DNA of 64,000 bases from Pseudomonadales bacterium (GCA_019090455.1 JAHRWA010000015.1:62001-126000); one strand, 5' to 3'. Shown: positions 17,853-26,503, counted from the first letter of the stretch. The notes: generated from the letters alone by a model not told the origin. Numbers and translations are program-made.

Positions 17853-17903
17853 TTGGTATAGCCACAATTTTGGTATAGCTAAATTTTTGGTATCGCCATT
17901 TTC
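17853..17903. repeat. degenerate tandem repeat, 3 x 17 bp
   Basis: Three consecutive 17 bp units starting TTGGTAT at 17853, 17870 and 17887; the units agree in the first 7 bases and diverge towards the end. It lies in the convergent gap between the porin gene and the enoyl-CoA hydratase gene, 27 bp beyond the stop of the latter. Confidence 0.75.
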
Positions 17904-17930
17904 TTGCATCACTTCTTTATACGATAATAT

Positions 17931-18752
17931 CTATTCGAGCCAGTTAGGCTTACGTTTTTCGAAAAAAGCGGCAATTCCCTCTTGCGCATCACCTTCTTCA
18001 ATTGTTCTTGCTAGCATCTCGGCTAAATAGGGGAGGGCATCAGCAAAGCTCTGAGACTCTTGCTTATTGTAGGCCTCCAGCCCCAACTTCATTGTGTTGG
18101 GGGGTAGCTGGGTAAGATCGCTCGCGATTTTTTCTACCGCAGAGTCTAAGTCTTCGGTGTTGACCGCTTCATTGATTAGCCCCCAGCTTTGCGCTGTATT
18201 GGCATCAACTTCGTATCCTCTCATTATCCAATCTAAACCTACCCGTTTCGGAATCACTCGAAACAAGCCAGCCATTACCATGTAGGGCCATAAACCACGT
18301 TTGATTTCCGGAGCGCTAAAGGTGGCGTGTTTGACTGCGACGACGTGCGATGCATTAGCTACTAGTAGTAGTGCACCGGCAAATACGGAACCTTGTACCT
18401 TGACGATAAAGGGTTTGCATAAATCTCGTATGCGTAGCGCAAGATCGTTGAGTTCTCCCAGTTTAGGGACCGTGCTTGTGGTCTGCTGAGTTTTACCACC
18501 CATTGAAGCGAGATCGCCGCCAGCGCAAAAAATATTGCCTGCTGCGCCGAGTACCACCACCCGAATGTTTGACGCTTGTTTAGCAAAATCGAGAGCATAA
18601 ACCAGTTCAATACCCATGACGGCATTGAGCGCATTTTTCTTTTCGGGACGGTTCAATGTGATTTCCAATACATGACCTTTGATCTCCCACAATATGGCTT
18701 CGAAGGTGTGGTCTGAGAGGGATAGTTTTACTGCAGTTTCAGATTGACTCAT
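17931..18752 (-). CDS. enoyl-CoA hydratase/isomerase family protein
   Basis: A 273-residue crotonase-fold enzyme of acyl-CoA degradation. Start ATG 18752 (MSQSETAVKL) is preferred; the frame is open further to 18842, but that extension is made of a 15 bp tandem repeat. Motifs: EITLNRPEKKNALN, the oxyanion-hole segment GNIFCAGGDLASMGG near residues 76-90, and KVQGSVFAGALLLVANASHVVAV with the second oxyanion-hole glycine. The second catalytic Glu position is occupied by FSAPEIKRGLWPY. The enzyme could be a hydratase or an isomerase; the motif differs from strict EchA hydratases at one catalytic glutamate (LLLVANASH, where many have a 'GGGFELALACD' pattern). It is the last gene of the 21.3-17.9 kb minus-strand set. 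Confidence 0.85.
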   Translation of the reverse strand: MSQSETAVKLSLSDHTFEAILWEIKGHVLEITLNRPEKKNALNAVMGIELVYALDFAKQASNIRVVVLGAAGNIFCAGGDLASMGGKTQQTTSTVPKLGELNDLALRIRDLCKPFIVKVQGSVFAGALLLVANASHVVAVKHATFSAPEIKRGLWPYMVMAGLFRVIPKRVGLDWIMRGYEVDANTAQSWGLINEAVNTEDLDSAVEKIASDLTQLPPNTMKLGLEAYNKQESQSFADALPYLAEMLARTIEEGDAQEGIAAFFEKRKPNWLE

Positions 18753-18782
18753 AATAAAGATTCTTCTTGCTGTATGGCTCGT

Positions 18783-18840
18783 GTGAATTTGGCTTGCGTG
18801 AATTGGACTTAGGTAAATTGTGCTTAGGTGAATCAGATTC
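18783..18840. repeat. degenerate tandem repeat, about 4 x 15 bp
   Basis: Units begin GTGAATT at 18783, GTGAATT at 18798, GTAAATT at 18813 and GTGAATC at 18828 (last unit 13 bp). It ends 31 bp upstream of the enoyl-CoA hydratase ATG. Read in the minus-strand frame of that gene it would encode a period-5 peptide (S-x-I-H/Y-x), which argues against the longer start. Confidence 0.8.
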
Positions 18841-18926
18841 AAAATAAAAGTGTGTTGAGCTTAATTTGAACCTGATCGTTCGGGCTTGCCTTTAGTTGTG
18901 TTTAGTGGCGTCTAGTTTTGCCCAAA

Positions 18927-20045
18927 TTATAAAAGTAAGTCTGCGAGCTTCTTACGGTGATGTTGTGCATCGCCAAAAGCAAATTCACACCAACGTGCTC
19001 GGCGTAAAAATAACTGCGCATCACAGTCATAAGTAAAACCAAAACCGCCATGAAATTGAATCGCGCGATCCGAGGCATAGGTAAAGGTTTCGCTGGCTAG
19101 ACTAATTGCCATGCGTGCTGCGATTTCAGCAGTTTCGCTTTCCGGGCCGTCACTGACGACAGAAGCAGCATGATAACAATGGGATCGAGAGGACTCTAAA
19201 TCAACTAAAATGTTAGCCATGGGGTGTTTGAGTCCTTGATATGAGCCTATAGGCTGGCCAAACTGTTTGCGCAGTTTAAGGTACTCAACGGTGACATCCA
19301 TTACGCCGTTGATTCCGCCAGCCATTTCTGCACTCAGTAGTAACCATGCTGTACGTGACATCTGCGCAATTGCATCATTCACGTTGCCGCTATTTAATAA
19401 TTGAGATTGAGCGACTTGAATACCGTCTAAATTTAGCCGAAAGCTGCGACGGGTTTCGTCTATTGCTGTCTCTCGTTGCATTTTTCCGGCGACGGCGCTT
19501 TTTTCTAGCAGTGCCAATTGGAGTTGACCGTCAGTCTCTTTGACCACAGAGATAATGAGATCAGCGTCTGTCCCGTTGAGTACGGATGTTTTAGTGCCAG
19601 TTAAAGTGCCGTTGGAATGACTTGCTTCTATATCTGCAGAATTCCAAGAGCCGTTCATTTCCGTCATGGCGATAGAGGCGATGATGGAGCCGTCGGCAAT
19701 TTTCGGTAACCATTGAGATTTCTGCTCAGGACTACCCGCCGCAAGAAGAAGCTGGCTTGCTAAAATCTGAGTGAATAATGGGGCGCTGACTAGGTGGCGA
19801 CCCATTCCTTCAAATACCGGTACTAAATCACCGACATTGAGTCCGCTACCACCGAACTCTTCTGGGATGGCGATGCCGGCCCATCCCAATTGAATCATCT
19901 CTTGCCAAACTTTTTGATCAAATCCTTTTTCGGTTTCGATTAGCTCGCGTACTTTATCTAGGCTGCTATTGTCTCGGCTAAATTTTTGCGCCGTATTCAT
20001 TAGCATGGCTTGTTCTTCACTGAAATTGATATCCAGGTTTTCCAT
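18927..20045 (-). CDS. acyl-CoA dehydrogenase, probable subunit of a heteromeric enzyme
   Basis: A 372-residue flavoprotein of the acyl-CoA dehydrogenase family. N-terminal helical domain (MENLDINFSEEQAMLMNTAQKF), GWAGIAIPEEFGGSG, the middle beta domain with SIAMTEMNG, the C-terminal helices with YLKLRKQFGQPIGSYQGLKH and the FAD-contacting AIQFHGGFGFTYDCDAQLFLRRA. It resembles the smaller, divergent subunits (FadE/ChsE type) that pair with a second dehydrogenase subunit to form alpha2beta2 enzymes acting on steroid or other bulky acyl-CoAs. The partner is probably the next gene upstream (20130-21335), 84 bp away. AAAGGACA precedes ATG 20045. Pairing is inferred from adjacency and family precedent. 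Confidence 0.85.
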   Translation of the reverse strand: MENLDINFSEEQAMLMNTAQKFSRDNSSLDKVRELIETEKGFDQKVWQEMIQLGWAGIAIPEEFGGSGLNVGDLVPVFEGMGRHLVSAPLFTQILASQLLLAAGSPEQKSQWLPKIADGSIIASIAMTEMNGSWNSADIEASHSNGTLTGTKTSVLNGTDADLIISVVKETDGQLQLALLEKSAVAGKMQRETAIDETRRSFRLNLDGIQVAQSQLLNSGNVNDAIAQMSRTAWLLLSAEMAGGINGVMDVTVEYLKLRKQFGQPIGSYQGLKHPMANILVDLESSRSHCYHAASVVSDGPESETAEIAARMAISLASETFTYASDRAIQFHGGFGFTYDCDAQLFLRRARWCEFAFGDAQHHRKKLADLLL

Positions 20046-20129
20046 GGTGTTGTCCTTTCTTTACATTCTGTTGCGAAAATTCGGTGTTGGAAAATACTGT
20101 TTAGATGCTAATAGGAGTTGTTGGTCGAG

Positions 20130-21335
20130 TTAGCCTTTTGGCAACCCTAGTACTCGTTCTCCCAGTATGTTTCGTTGTATCTCGCTGGTGCCCCCACCGA
20201 TGGTTGCAGAAAAAGCATTGAAGTATGCGCGCTGCCAAAAACCGCTATCAATAGCTTGCTCATCTCCGTAGTAGAGAGTGGCTTCGCTGCCTTGTAGGGA
20301 TACGGCGAATTGGCATAGTTCTCGTCGGAATTCGGAATACTGCAATTTTGATGCGAGAGGAATCGCGAAGGGCCGCTCAGCATTTAGTGCGCCAACAGAC
20401 CGGCGTTTTTCATTCAGTAGTAGTGCTCTTTCGGTAATGAGAAATTGAACTATTTTATCTCTAACGATGGGGTCTTCGATCGCTGGCTTGCCGTCGCGTT
20501 TAGCGCGTCGTGCAAGATCGACAACTTGACTCGCTTCAAGCATCACCATACTTTGGCCGCCCGCTTGTCCTGTTGAGGCGCCTCGTTCAAAAGCGAGAGT
20601 GGCCATTGCCACTTGCCATCCCATGCCTTCTGCGCCAACCATGCAGCTAGCGGGAATACGAGCATCGGTGAAAAAGGTTTCAGTGAAACCGTATTCCCCT
20701 GTGATTTTTCTCAGGGGGACAGGCTTGACGCCGTCTATTTTCATAGGGGAAAGAAAGAAGCTGAGACCCGCATATTTGTTAGTAGCTTCAGGGTTTGTTC
20801 TGGCTAGGAGAATCATGTGATCTGCATGAGAACCCAAGCTAGTCCAAATTTTTGCACCATTGAGTACGTAATCATCTCCGTCTTTTACGGCTTTCAGTTG
20901 TGCGTTGCCGAGATCCGATCCGTTGTCGGGTTCTGAAAAACCTTGGCACCAGATATCTTCAGCACTGAGAATTCGTTTAATATATTTCTGTTTTTGCTCT
21001 TCGCTTCCCATTTGCATGATCATCGGACCGGCCCAGCATAGGCCGATGGTATTCATCATAAAGGGCACTTTTCTTTTTGCCATGACGGCGTCAGTGATGT
21101 TTTGGAATGCTGGGTCCATTCCTCGTCCACCCAGTTCTTTAGGCCATGCGATGCCAAGGTAGCCGGCTTCGTATACTTTGTTTTGCCAATCTCTGAGAAA
21201 ATTAAATTGCTCATCAGTACCCACCTCCATAAAACTATCGGGCAGAGCAAAGCTGGGTTGTGCAGGCGTATTGGTATCAAACCAGGATTCGGCCTCCAGT
21301 TTGAATTCATCTAGTTCTTTTTGAGATGGAGCCAT
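20130..21335 (-). CDS. acyl-CoA dehydrogenase, probable partner subunit
   Basis: A 401-residue acyl-CoA dehydrogenase with the N-terminal domain (YLGIAWPKELGGRGMDP), the FAD/substrate segment CQGFSEPDNGSDLGNAQLKAVKDGDDYVLNGAKIWTS around residues 130-167 (in pieces), and a C-terminal helical domain ending SATIGGGTSEIQRNILGERVLG. AGGGAATATC precedes ATG 21335. It is the first gene of a three-gene minus-strand set with the second dehydrogenase and the enoyl-CoA hydratase. The five-copy 17 bp repeat lies just upstream of its ribosome-binding site. Substrate unknown; the set would carry out dehydrogenation and hydration steps of a beta-oxidation-like spiral. Confidence 0.88.
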   Translation of the reverse strand: MAPSQKELDEFKLEAESWFDTNTPAQPSFALPDSFMEVGTDEQFNFLRDWQNKVYEAGYLGIAWPKELGGRGMDPAFQNITDAVMAKRKVPFMMNTIGLCWAGPMIMQMGSEEQKQKYIKRILSAEDIWCQGFSEPDNGSDLGNAQLKAVKDGDDYVLNGAKIWTSLGSHADHMILLARTNPEATNKYAGLSFFLSPMKIDGVKPVPLRKITGEYGFTETFFTDARIPASCMVGAEGMGWQVAMATLAFERGASTGQAGGQSMVMLEASQVVDLARRAKRDGKPAIEDPIVRDKIVQFLITERALLLNEKRRSVGALNAERPFAIPLASKLQYSEFRRELCQFAVSLQGSEATLYYGDEQAIDSGFWQRAYFNAFSATIGGGTSEIQRNILGERVLGLPKG

Positions 21336-21361
21336 GATATTCCCTCGAATTGCTATCGTTG

Positions 21362-21446
21362 TTGGTAAATGATTAATGTTGGTAAGTGACTGGTGTCGGT
21401 AAGTGACACTGGTTGATAAGTGAATGTTGTTGATAAGTGATTATTG
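21362..21446. repeat. degenerate tandem repeat, 5 x 17 bp
   Basis: Five consecutive 17 bp units starting at 21362, 21379, 21396, 21413 and 21430, consensus TTGGTAAGTGAnTnnTG, with a partial sixth (TCGG). It begins 27 bp upstream of the start codon of the acyl-CoA dehydrogenase gene at 21335 and probably lies in its promoter or 5' leader. Confidence 0.9.
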
Positions 21447-21732
21447 TCGGAAACGGCCGCGTAATAAATCGTGACGCGAGAATTGGAGCTCTTGAGTTGA
21501 AAATTTTCATACTAGAGAGCCGAGTTCCTTGGCGCATGATACAAGGGCTTATCCGCCAAGGTGTTAACCGACGAAAAGAGCGTATTGTCCAATTTACATT
21601 TACGTTGGGAGCGCTTTTTTTGAAGAGAATATTAGCTATAAAAGTGGTTGGAGCCAAGCTTAATTGTATAATCGGCTGGCTGCCAAGGAGTGAGGGCTTT
21701 AAAATAGGTTATACGAGTATCGAGGTTTAATT

Positions 21733-22017
21733 GTGTCGCGAAGTGAAAGTAAGAATACCGAAATGATGCAGTGTCGAGCAGGGTGTGGAGCTTGTTGTAT
21801 TGCTCCGTCAATTACGAGTTCGATTCCGGGAATGCCCGCTGGTAAGTTGGCAGGAGTGCATTGCGTGCAGTTAGACGATTCCTATAACTGTAAAATTTTT
21901 GATGCACCGGATCGCCCAGCAGTTTGCGCTGCATTTCAGGCAAATCTTGATGTTTGTGGTACTAGCAAAGAACAAGCGATGGTGCTGATTGCTCGACTGG
22001 AAATGTTGACGAACTAG
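21733..22017 (+). CDS. YkgJ-family cysteine-cluster protein
   Basis: A 94-residue protein with the YkgJ (UPF0153) pattern of cysteines: CRAGCGACC near residues 14-22, CVQLDDSYNC and CAAF, then a late VCG. The family is thought to bind a zinc ion or iron-sulfur cluster; its role is unknown. GTG 21733 (MSRSESKNTEMMQC) is the likely start, though ATG at codon 11-12 is also possible. It is divergent from the acyl-CoA dehydrogenase gene and precedes the MoxR gene by about 300 bp. The assignment is secure but functionally uninformative. Confidence 0.8.
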   Translation: MSRSESKNTEMMQCRAGCGACCIAPSITSSIPGMPAGKLAGVHCVQLDDSYNCKIFDAPDRPAVCAAFQANLDVCGTSKEQAMVLIARLEMLTN

Positions 22018-22314
22018 GCCCGTCTTCGCTGCGTCATTCAGCTTATTAAATTAGTATGGTTTGTCTAATAGCGATATTGTGTAACCTTGTGCGATACGTA
22101 TCGTTATGAAGTGTATAACCAACCAAACGGTAAGTTCCTGATCTGTGAGGATTCCTTCTGATTACTGCGGTGCACGCTGTCATTGTGAACAAAAGAGTTT
22201 CTAATCCTAGGCCCTTGCTCTATTATCGACAACCGAGAAAACGCTTCAACGCAGCTAAGTGACTGAAGGGTTTCCCTTTTCTTCCTTCGATCCATTTTTG
22301 AAAAGAGTTTTTTG
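22018..22314. other. non-coding gap before the MoxR gene
   Basis: About 297 bp between the YkgJ gene and the MoxR gene. A 12 bp palindrome CGATACGTATCG lies near 22093-22104. No convincing gene or promoter was identified; a short minus-strand frame there has no recognisable product. Confidence 0.35.
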
Positions 22315-23265
22315 ATGAATAGTAAACAAGAGCTCTCAGCTCAAGATCAGATTAAAGCAATCACCGATAATTTTGAAAATGTGGGATATATCTGTAACAA
22401 GGATATATCCACCGCATTATTTCTTTCTACAAGTCTTCAAAAACCGATTCTGGTGGAGGGTCCTCCGGGAGTCGGTAAAACCGAATTAGCTAAGGCCACA
22501 GCCGAGATTCTCGGTTGTGAGATGATTCGATTGCAGTGTTATGAAGGCTTGGATGAGTCCAAAGCATTGTACGAATGGAAGTACGGTAAGCAATTGCTGT
22601 ACACCCAGGTATTGAAAGAAACCCTTGGAGATATTCTGGAGGGAGCTAAGGGGCTTGATGAGTCGGTTAAGCGTTTACATGAATTTGGTGATATTTTTTA
22701 TTCGGAAGAATTTCTTGAACCCCGACCGCTCTTAAAAACCTTAAATGCGGAAAACCGTGTTGTCTTACTAATCGATGAAATTGATAAAGCCGATCAGGAG
22801 TTTGAATCGTTCTTGTTAGAGATGTTGTCGGATTACCAAATTTCTATTCCAGAAATTGGCACAGTAAAAGCTCGCTCAACCCCCATCGTATTTTTAACCA
22901 GTAATAATACCCGTGAATTAAGCGATGCGCTGAAACGACGTTGCTTACATTTGTATATTCCTTTTCCTGATGTTCATTTAGAGCGGCGCATTATTCAGTC
23001 TCGAGTTCCCGATGTTGCTGAAAGCTTACGTAATCGTTTGGTGTCTTTTGTTCAGCATCTTAGAGAAATGGATTTGAAGAAAATTCCTGCCATAAGCGAG
23101 ACGATTGATTGGGCTAGAACGATGTTGCTAATGCATACGGACACGCTTGATCCTGAGCTCGTCAAGGATACCTTGAATGTGCTGTTGAAGCATGAGGAAG
23201 ATATCAGTGCTGTGGGCAGTGAGGTTCATAAAATTATGCGTGAGTTGGAAAAGGAAGAAAGGTAA
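22315..23265 (+). CDS. MoxR-family AAA+ ATPase
   Basis: A 316-residue AAA+ ATPase. Walker A is GPPGVGKTELAKA (about residue 50), Walker B VVLLIDEIDKAD (about 145-156), sensor 1 VFLTSNNTREL and an arginine-finger region DALKRRCLHLYIPFP. MoxR ATPases act as chaperones that insert metals or activate partner proteins containing von Willebrand factor A domains. ATG 22315 is preferred over TTG 22312, with AAAGAG about 8 bp upstream. The adjacent downstream gene encodes such a VWA protein, so the two probably work as a pair. Target unknown; no carbon monoxide dehydrogenase or methanol dehydrogenase gene is nearby. Confidence 0.9.
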   Translation: MNSKQELSAQDQIKAITDNFENVGYICNKDISTALFLSTSLQKPILVEGPPGVGKTELAKATAEILGCEMIRLQCYEGLDESKALYEWKYGKQLLYTQVLKETLGDILEGAKGLDESVKRLHEFGDIFYSEEFLEPRPLLKTLNAENRVVLLIDEIDKADQEFESFLLEMLSDYQISIPEIGTVKARSTPIVFLTSNNTRELSDALKRRCLHLYIPFPDVHLERRIIQSRVPDVAESLRNRLVSFVQHLREMDLKKIPAISETIDWARTMLLMHTDTLDPELVKDTLNVLLKHEEDISAVGSEVHKIMRELEKEER

Positions 23266-23272
23266 TCGCAAT

Positions 23273-24709
23273 ATGGCTGACAAAACCTTAGTGCATTTTT
23301 TTAAGGCCCTGCGTGGTGCTGATGTTTCTGTCTCGACGGCGGAAGCAATTGAAGCGGTTAGCGCCGTCAATATGGTAGGTTATCAGGATCGCGCATTGCT
23401 CAAAATCACTTTGGGTTTGGTGCTACCAAAAACAGTGGATGAAAAAGCCTATTATGGAAGATGCTTTGATCAGTTTTTCTCATTTAGTGCCTATGACAAT
23501 GATAATGAGGCGTTAGAAGGAGAGCTAGCCGATTTGGATCTGTCTCAACTTGAAAACAACGATCCATCCAGCGCTGGCGAAGGTCAAGGCAAGTGCCCTG
23601 GCTCCGGAGGCGGTTCTGGTGAGGGCGAATCATCAGGGAATCAAAGCGGGTCGGAGAGTGCAACTGAGCTAGGTAAGATGTTGCTCGAAGATGATCAAGT
23701 TGCATTGTCCATGGCAATTGCTAAAGCAGCTAACAAAATAGGCATGACAAAAATCACGACCTTAACTCAAAAAGGCTTGTATGGGCGCCGAATAATGGAA
23801 GCCATGGGTTTGGATGAGATGGAAAAAGAGATGTGGGCTGCGGAGAAGCAAGACAATGACGCAGGCGATAAACTCGCGAAGAAATTGAGGAGCGGTCGAG
23901 ATAATTTACGCGAACAAATTAAAGATTATGTCGAGCAGCAATATGTGTTGCAGGCAGCGCAAACGGGCAAGGAATTGCGAGAAGAAGTGATGCGTTCCGT
24001 TAAGCTGGAGCACTTGCGCGAATTTCAAGACGTACAGCGCTTAGTGCGGAAGATGGCGAAGAAGTTAATTGCTGTTCACTCTAGACGAAGAAGGGTGACA
24101 CAAAGAGGCTTGTTAGATGTAAGGTCCACCTTGCGAAACAATGCCGCTTACGATGGTGTTTTGTTTGATACTCGCTGGAAGGCCACTCGAGTGGATAGAC
24201 CTAAAGTCATTGCCATTTGTGATGTGAGTGGGTCCGTGAGTGCGGTGGCTCGCTTCTTGTTGATGTTCTTGTATAGCCTGAGTGAAGTAATTCCGAAAGT
24301 ACGCTCTTTTGCATTCTCAAACAGTACGGGGGAAGTTACCGATTTGTTTGAACGAATGGACATGGAAAAGGCGATTGAAGAAACGATTACTCGTCATATG
24401 GGATCTACGGATTATGCGCAATCGTTAGTGGATTTTAAGGAGTTGTGCCTTGATGCTGTCGATAGCAAGACAACGGTAATTATACTCGGTGATGCTCGTA
24501 ATAATGACGGCGAATCACGATCTGATATTTTGAAGGAATTTTATGATCGTAGTAAACAAGTGATTTGGCTAAATCCAGAAACACGAAGTCGGTGGAATAC
24601 GGGAGATGCGATTATGAAGTCCTATCTGCCCTATACCAATAAAGCGGAAGTGTGTAATTCACTGAATCACTTAGAGCGCATCATAGGTAAGCTGTTAAAA
24701 AATAGTTAG
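23273..24709 (+). CDS. VWA-domain (CoxE-like) protein, partner of MoxR
   Basis: A 478-residue protein. Start ATG 23273 (MADKTLVHFF) sits 7 bp after the MoxR stop with AAGAAAGG upstream; the frame is open further back into the MoxR gene. The N-terminal half contains an acidic/glycine-serine-rich linker (about residues 75-130, GSGGGSGEGES) and a long charged helical region. The C-terminal half is a VWA/CoxE domain with the MIDAS motif CDVSGSVS near residue 317 and later VIILGDARNND. It pairs with the preceding ATPase, as in CoxD/CoxE and MoxR/VWA systems. The client protein is unknown. A strong terminator follows. Confidence 0.85.
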   Translation: MADKTLVHFFKALRGADVSVSTAEAIEAVSAVNMVGYQDRALLKITLGLVLPKTVDEKAYYGRCFDQFFSFSAYDNDNEALEGELADLDLSQLENNDPSSAGEGQGKCPGSGGGSGEGESSGNQSGSESATELGKMLLEDDQVALSMAIAKAANKIGMTKITTLTQKGLYGRRIMEAMGLDEMEKEMWAAEKQDNDAGDKLAKKLRSGRDNLREQIKDYVEQQYVLQAAQTGKELREEVMRSVKLEHLREFQDVQRLVRKMAKKLIAVHSRRRRVTQRGLLDVRSTLRNNAAYDGVLFDTRWKATRVDRPKVIAICDVSGSVSAVARFLLMFLYSLSEVIPKVRSFAFSNSTGEVTDLFERMDMEKAIEETITRHMGSTDYAQSLVDFKELCLDAVDSKTTVIILGDARNNDGESRSDILKEFYDRSKQVIWLNPETRSRWNTGDAIMKSYLPYTNKAEVCNSLNHLERIIGKLLKNS

Positions 24710-24802
24710 CTCTTGATGGGTTTGGTTTAATAGTTTTTCTGGATTGATAGGTTTCAGTTTTGTTAGTTAAATAAATAGCAAGTAGGTGTGGTCGAAAAAT
24801 AG

Positions 24803-24836
24803 GGCTGTCTGGCAAAGGGTTAGACAGCCTTTTTTT
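24803..24836 (+). terminator. terminator after the MoxR/VWA operon
   Basis: GGCTGTCT (24803-24810) and AGACAGCC (24822-24829) form a perfect 8 bp stem with an 11-nt loop followed by seven T. It overlaps the final codons of the convergent response-regulator gene. Confidence 0.85.
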
Positions 24837-25809
24837 CTCTTTGGTCGAAATTCATCTCTTCTGATCCGTAAACAATAAATCGATTACGACCTGTATCTTT
24901 TGCAATATAAAGTGCTTCGTCAGCACGTTTCATTAAAATTGATTTATCTTCTGTGCTATTACTTTCCAGTAGCTGTTCAGTAGAATAAATTCCCATGCTA
25001 ATGGTGACTCTGTCGGATACAGAGCTTGCTGGATAGGCGATATTGGTTTTGTTTAGCGCCTTAAACATTCTTTCGGCAACATCCGTTGCACCAGCAAGAT
25101 CGGTGCAGGGTAAGAGTATCAAAAATTCCTCTCCTCCATAGCGAGAAATTAAGTCACCCGGACGTAACAGCTGGCTCTTCAGAGATTGAGCGACATTACG
25201 CAGACAATCATCTCCAGCAAGGTGGCCATAATTATCATTGAAACCTTTGAACTCATCTATATCTATCATCATGACGCAGAGAGGAGTGGACTCGCGATGG
25301 CTGCGACGCCATTCTACCTCGTATTGCCGGTCTAGTCCGCGACGATTGATGACTGAGGTGAGTCCGTCCAAACAGCTTAACTGTTGCAGCTCTTCATTTG
25401 CGAGGGCTAAGTTGTCGATTGCGACGGTGAGTTGATCCTGCATTTTGGCAATTCGAGCCATGGCATTTATTTTTGCTTTGAGCACCATAGGCTTAACAGG
25501 TTTAGATAGATAGTCGTCTCCACCGGCTTCGATGCCAGACGCTAAATAGGTGTCTTCTGTATTCGAGCTGAGAAAAATGATGGGAAACCAATTGTCACCG
25601 CACATTTTTCGAATGCGACGTGTAGTTTCATAACCATCTATGCCTGGCATTTCTACATCCATGAGAACCAAGTCAAAATTATCCCTTTCAAAAAGCGCTA
25701 CCGCTGTTTCTCCGTCTTCTGCTACATCAAAATGATGATCCATTCCCTTTATGATATGACACAAGACCATACGGATAGGTTTATTGTCTTCGACGACCAA
25801 CACTTTCAT
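24820..25809 (-). CDS. response regulator diguanylate cyclase (REC-GGDEF)
   Basis: A 329-residue PleD-like protein making the second messenger c-di-GMP. Receiver domain (1-120) with acidic pair ED7-8, phospho-acceptor Asp51 in LVLMDVEMPG and Lys103 in LSKPVKP. A short helical linker leads to a GGDEF domain with active site RYGGEEFLILL; the inhibitory site RPGD lies 5 residues before it, so product inhibition is likely. ATG 25809 (MKVLVVEDN). Its partner histidine kinase is not in the window. The gene is convergent with the MoxR/VWA operon and its last codons overlap that operon's terminator. Confidence 0.9.
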   Translation of the reverse strand: MKVLVVEDNKPIRMVLCHIIKGMDHHFDVAEDGETAVALFERDNFDLVLMDVEMPGIDGYETTRRIRKMCGDNWFPIIFLSSNTEDTYLASGIEAGGDDYLSKPVKPMVLKAKINAMARIAKMQDQLTVAIDNLALANEELQQLSCLDGLTSVINRRGLDRQYEVEWRRSHRESTPLCVMMIDIDEFKGFNDNYGHLAGDDCLRNVAQSLKSQLLRPGDLISRYGGEEFLILLPCTDLAGATDVAERMFKALNKTNIAYPASSVSDRVTISMGIYSTEQLLESNSTEDKSILMKRADEALYIAKDTGRNRFIVYGSEEMNFDQREKKAV

Positions 25810-25967
25810 TAGGTTCTACCGGCAATTACAGGAGTGACTATTTGATATCGGTTTAACCTAAAGTGTAGACCTATTCATTAGAGGTATTCAAAGGGCTGTT
25901 TAAGAATTGATACTTATTACCGGTTTTAAGCGTTGTTTAGCTAAATTAGTTAGATCGGTTTAGCTAG

Positions 25968-26390
25968 TTAATCAATGGCTGCAAATTCTAAGGTAGTTCC
26001 TACGAGGCTGAGAATACGGTTTCTCGTTTCTTCTACATTTTGATAGGGTACTGCTGCTAGTTTCCCCCAAATGGGTGATGGCCAGGATGGGTCAGTTTTA
26101 TAGCGAACAATGTGATGGATATGTAATTGGGCTACAACATTGCCCAGTGCTGCGACATTCATCTTGTCGGCTGTATATTCGCTTGCGAGAATTTTGCTGA
26201 GAAAAGAAGATTCTTTATTGAGTTGTTGTTGATCCTCATCGGAGAGTTCGTAAACCTCTCTAATGTTGTCTCTTCGCGGCACAAGGATAAACCAAGGGTA
26301 TTGGCTGTCGTTCATTAGTAGTAGCTGTGATAACGGAAAATTACCAAGCAAAAAACAATCATTCGCAAGCGTCGGATGCAGTGAATACAT
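25968..26390 (-). CDS. HIT-family hydrolase
   Basis: A 140-residue histidine-triad protein of the group acting on nucleotide conjugates such as Ap4A-like substrates. The triad region reads VAQLHIHHIVRYKTDPSWPSPIWG; the first His of the usual HxHxH is Gln, a variant found in this proteobacterial subgroup, and the tail 'DPSWPxPIWG' is typical of it. I favour ATG 26390 (MYSLHPTLANDCFLLGNFPL), which aligns with how relatives start and has GGAAA upstream; ATG 26405 is the alternative. It is a separate gene downstream of the thiolase terminator. Cytoplasmic; physiological substrate unknown. Confidence 0.85.
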   Translation of the reverse strand: MYSLHPTLANDCFLLGNFPLSQLLLMNDSQYPWFILVPRRDNIREVYELSDEDQQQLNKESSFLSKILASEYTADKMNVAALGNVVAQLHIHHIVRYKTDPSWPSPIWGKLAAVPYQNVEETRNRILSLVGTTLEFAAID

Positions 26391-26445
26391 GTGGGCTATT
26401 TCCATGGGGAGAGGTTGGGGTGTATTGGCAATAGTCGAACTCTAG

Positions 26446-26481
26446 ATAAAAACAAAGAGCCAAAAGGCCCTTTGTTTTTAT
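26446..26481 (-). terminator. terminator of the acyl-CoA dehydrogenase-SDR-thiolase operon
   Basis: Arms at 26446-26461 and 26466-26481 pair over 16 bp with one mismatch around an AAAA loop. The outer bases give U-rich tails on both strands, so it can act in either direction. It lies just beyond the thiolase stop. Confidence 0.75.
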
Positions 26482-26503
26482 GCGGAAATTATTAAAGCAA
26501 AAT

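Noticed and set aside
18753-18842. Longer N-terminus of the enoyl-CoA hydratase
   Set aside because: Consists of a DNA tandem repeat translated as period-5 peptide; ATG 18752 fits the family better.
20599-21314. Several plus-strand frames inside the acyl-CoA dehydrogenase gene
   Set aside because: Antisense frames of a clear enzyme gene; no independent coding signs.
21437-21730. 97-codon plus-strand frame before the YkgJ gene
   Set aside because: Starts inside the 17 bp tandem array, has a GTG start without ribosome-binding site and no recognisable family.
25925-25966. Repeated GTTTAGCTA upstream of the REC-GGDEF gene
   Set aside because: Only two copies with irregular spacing; not convincing as a member of the tandem-array class.
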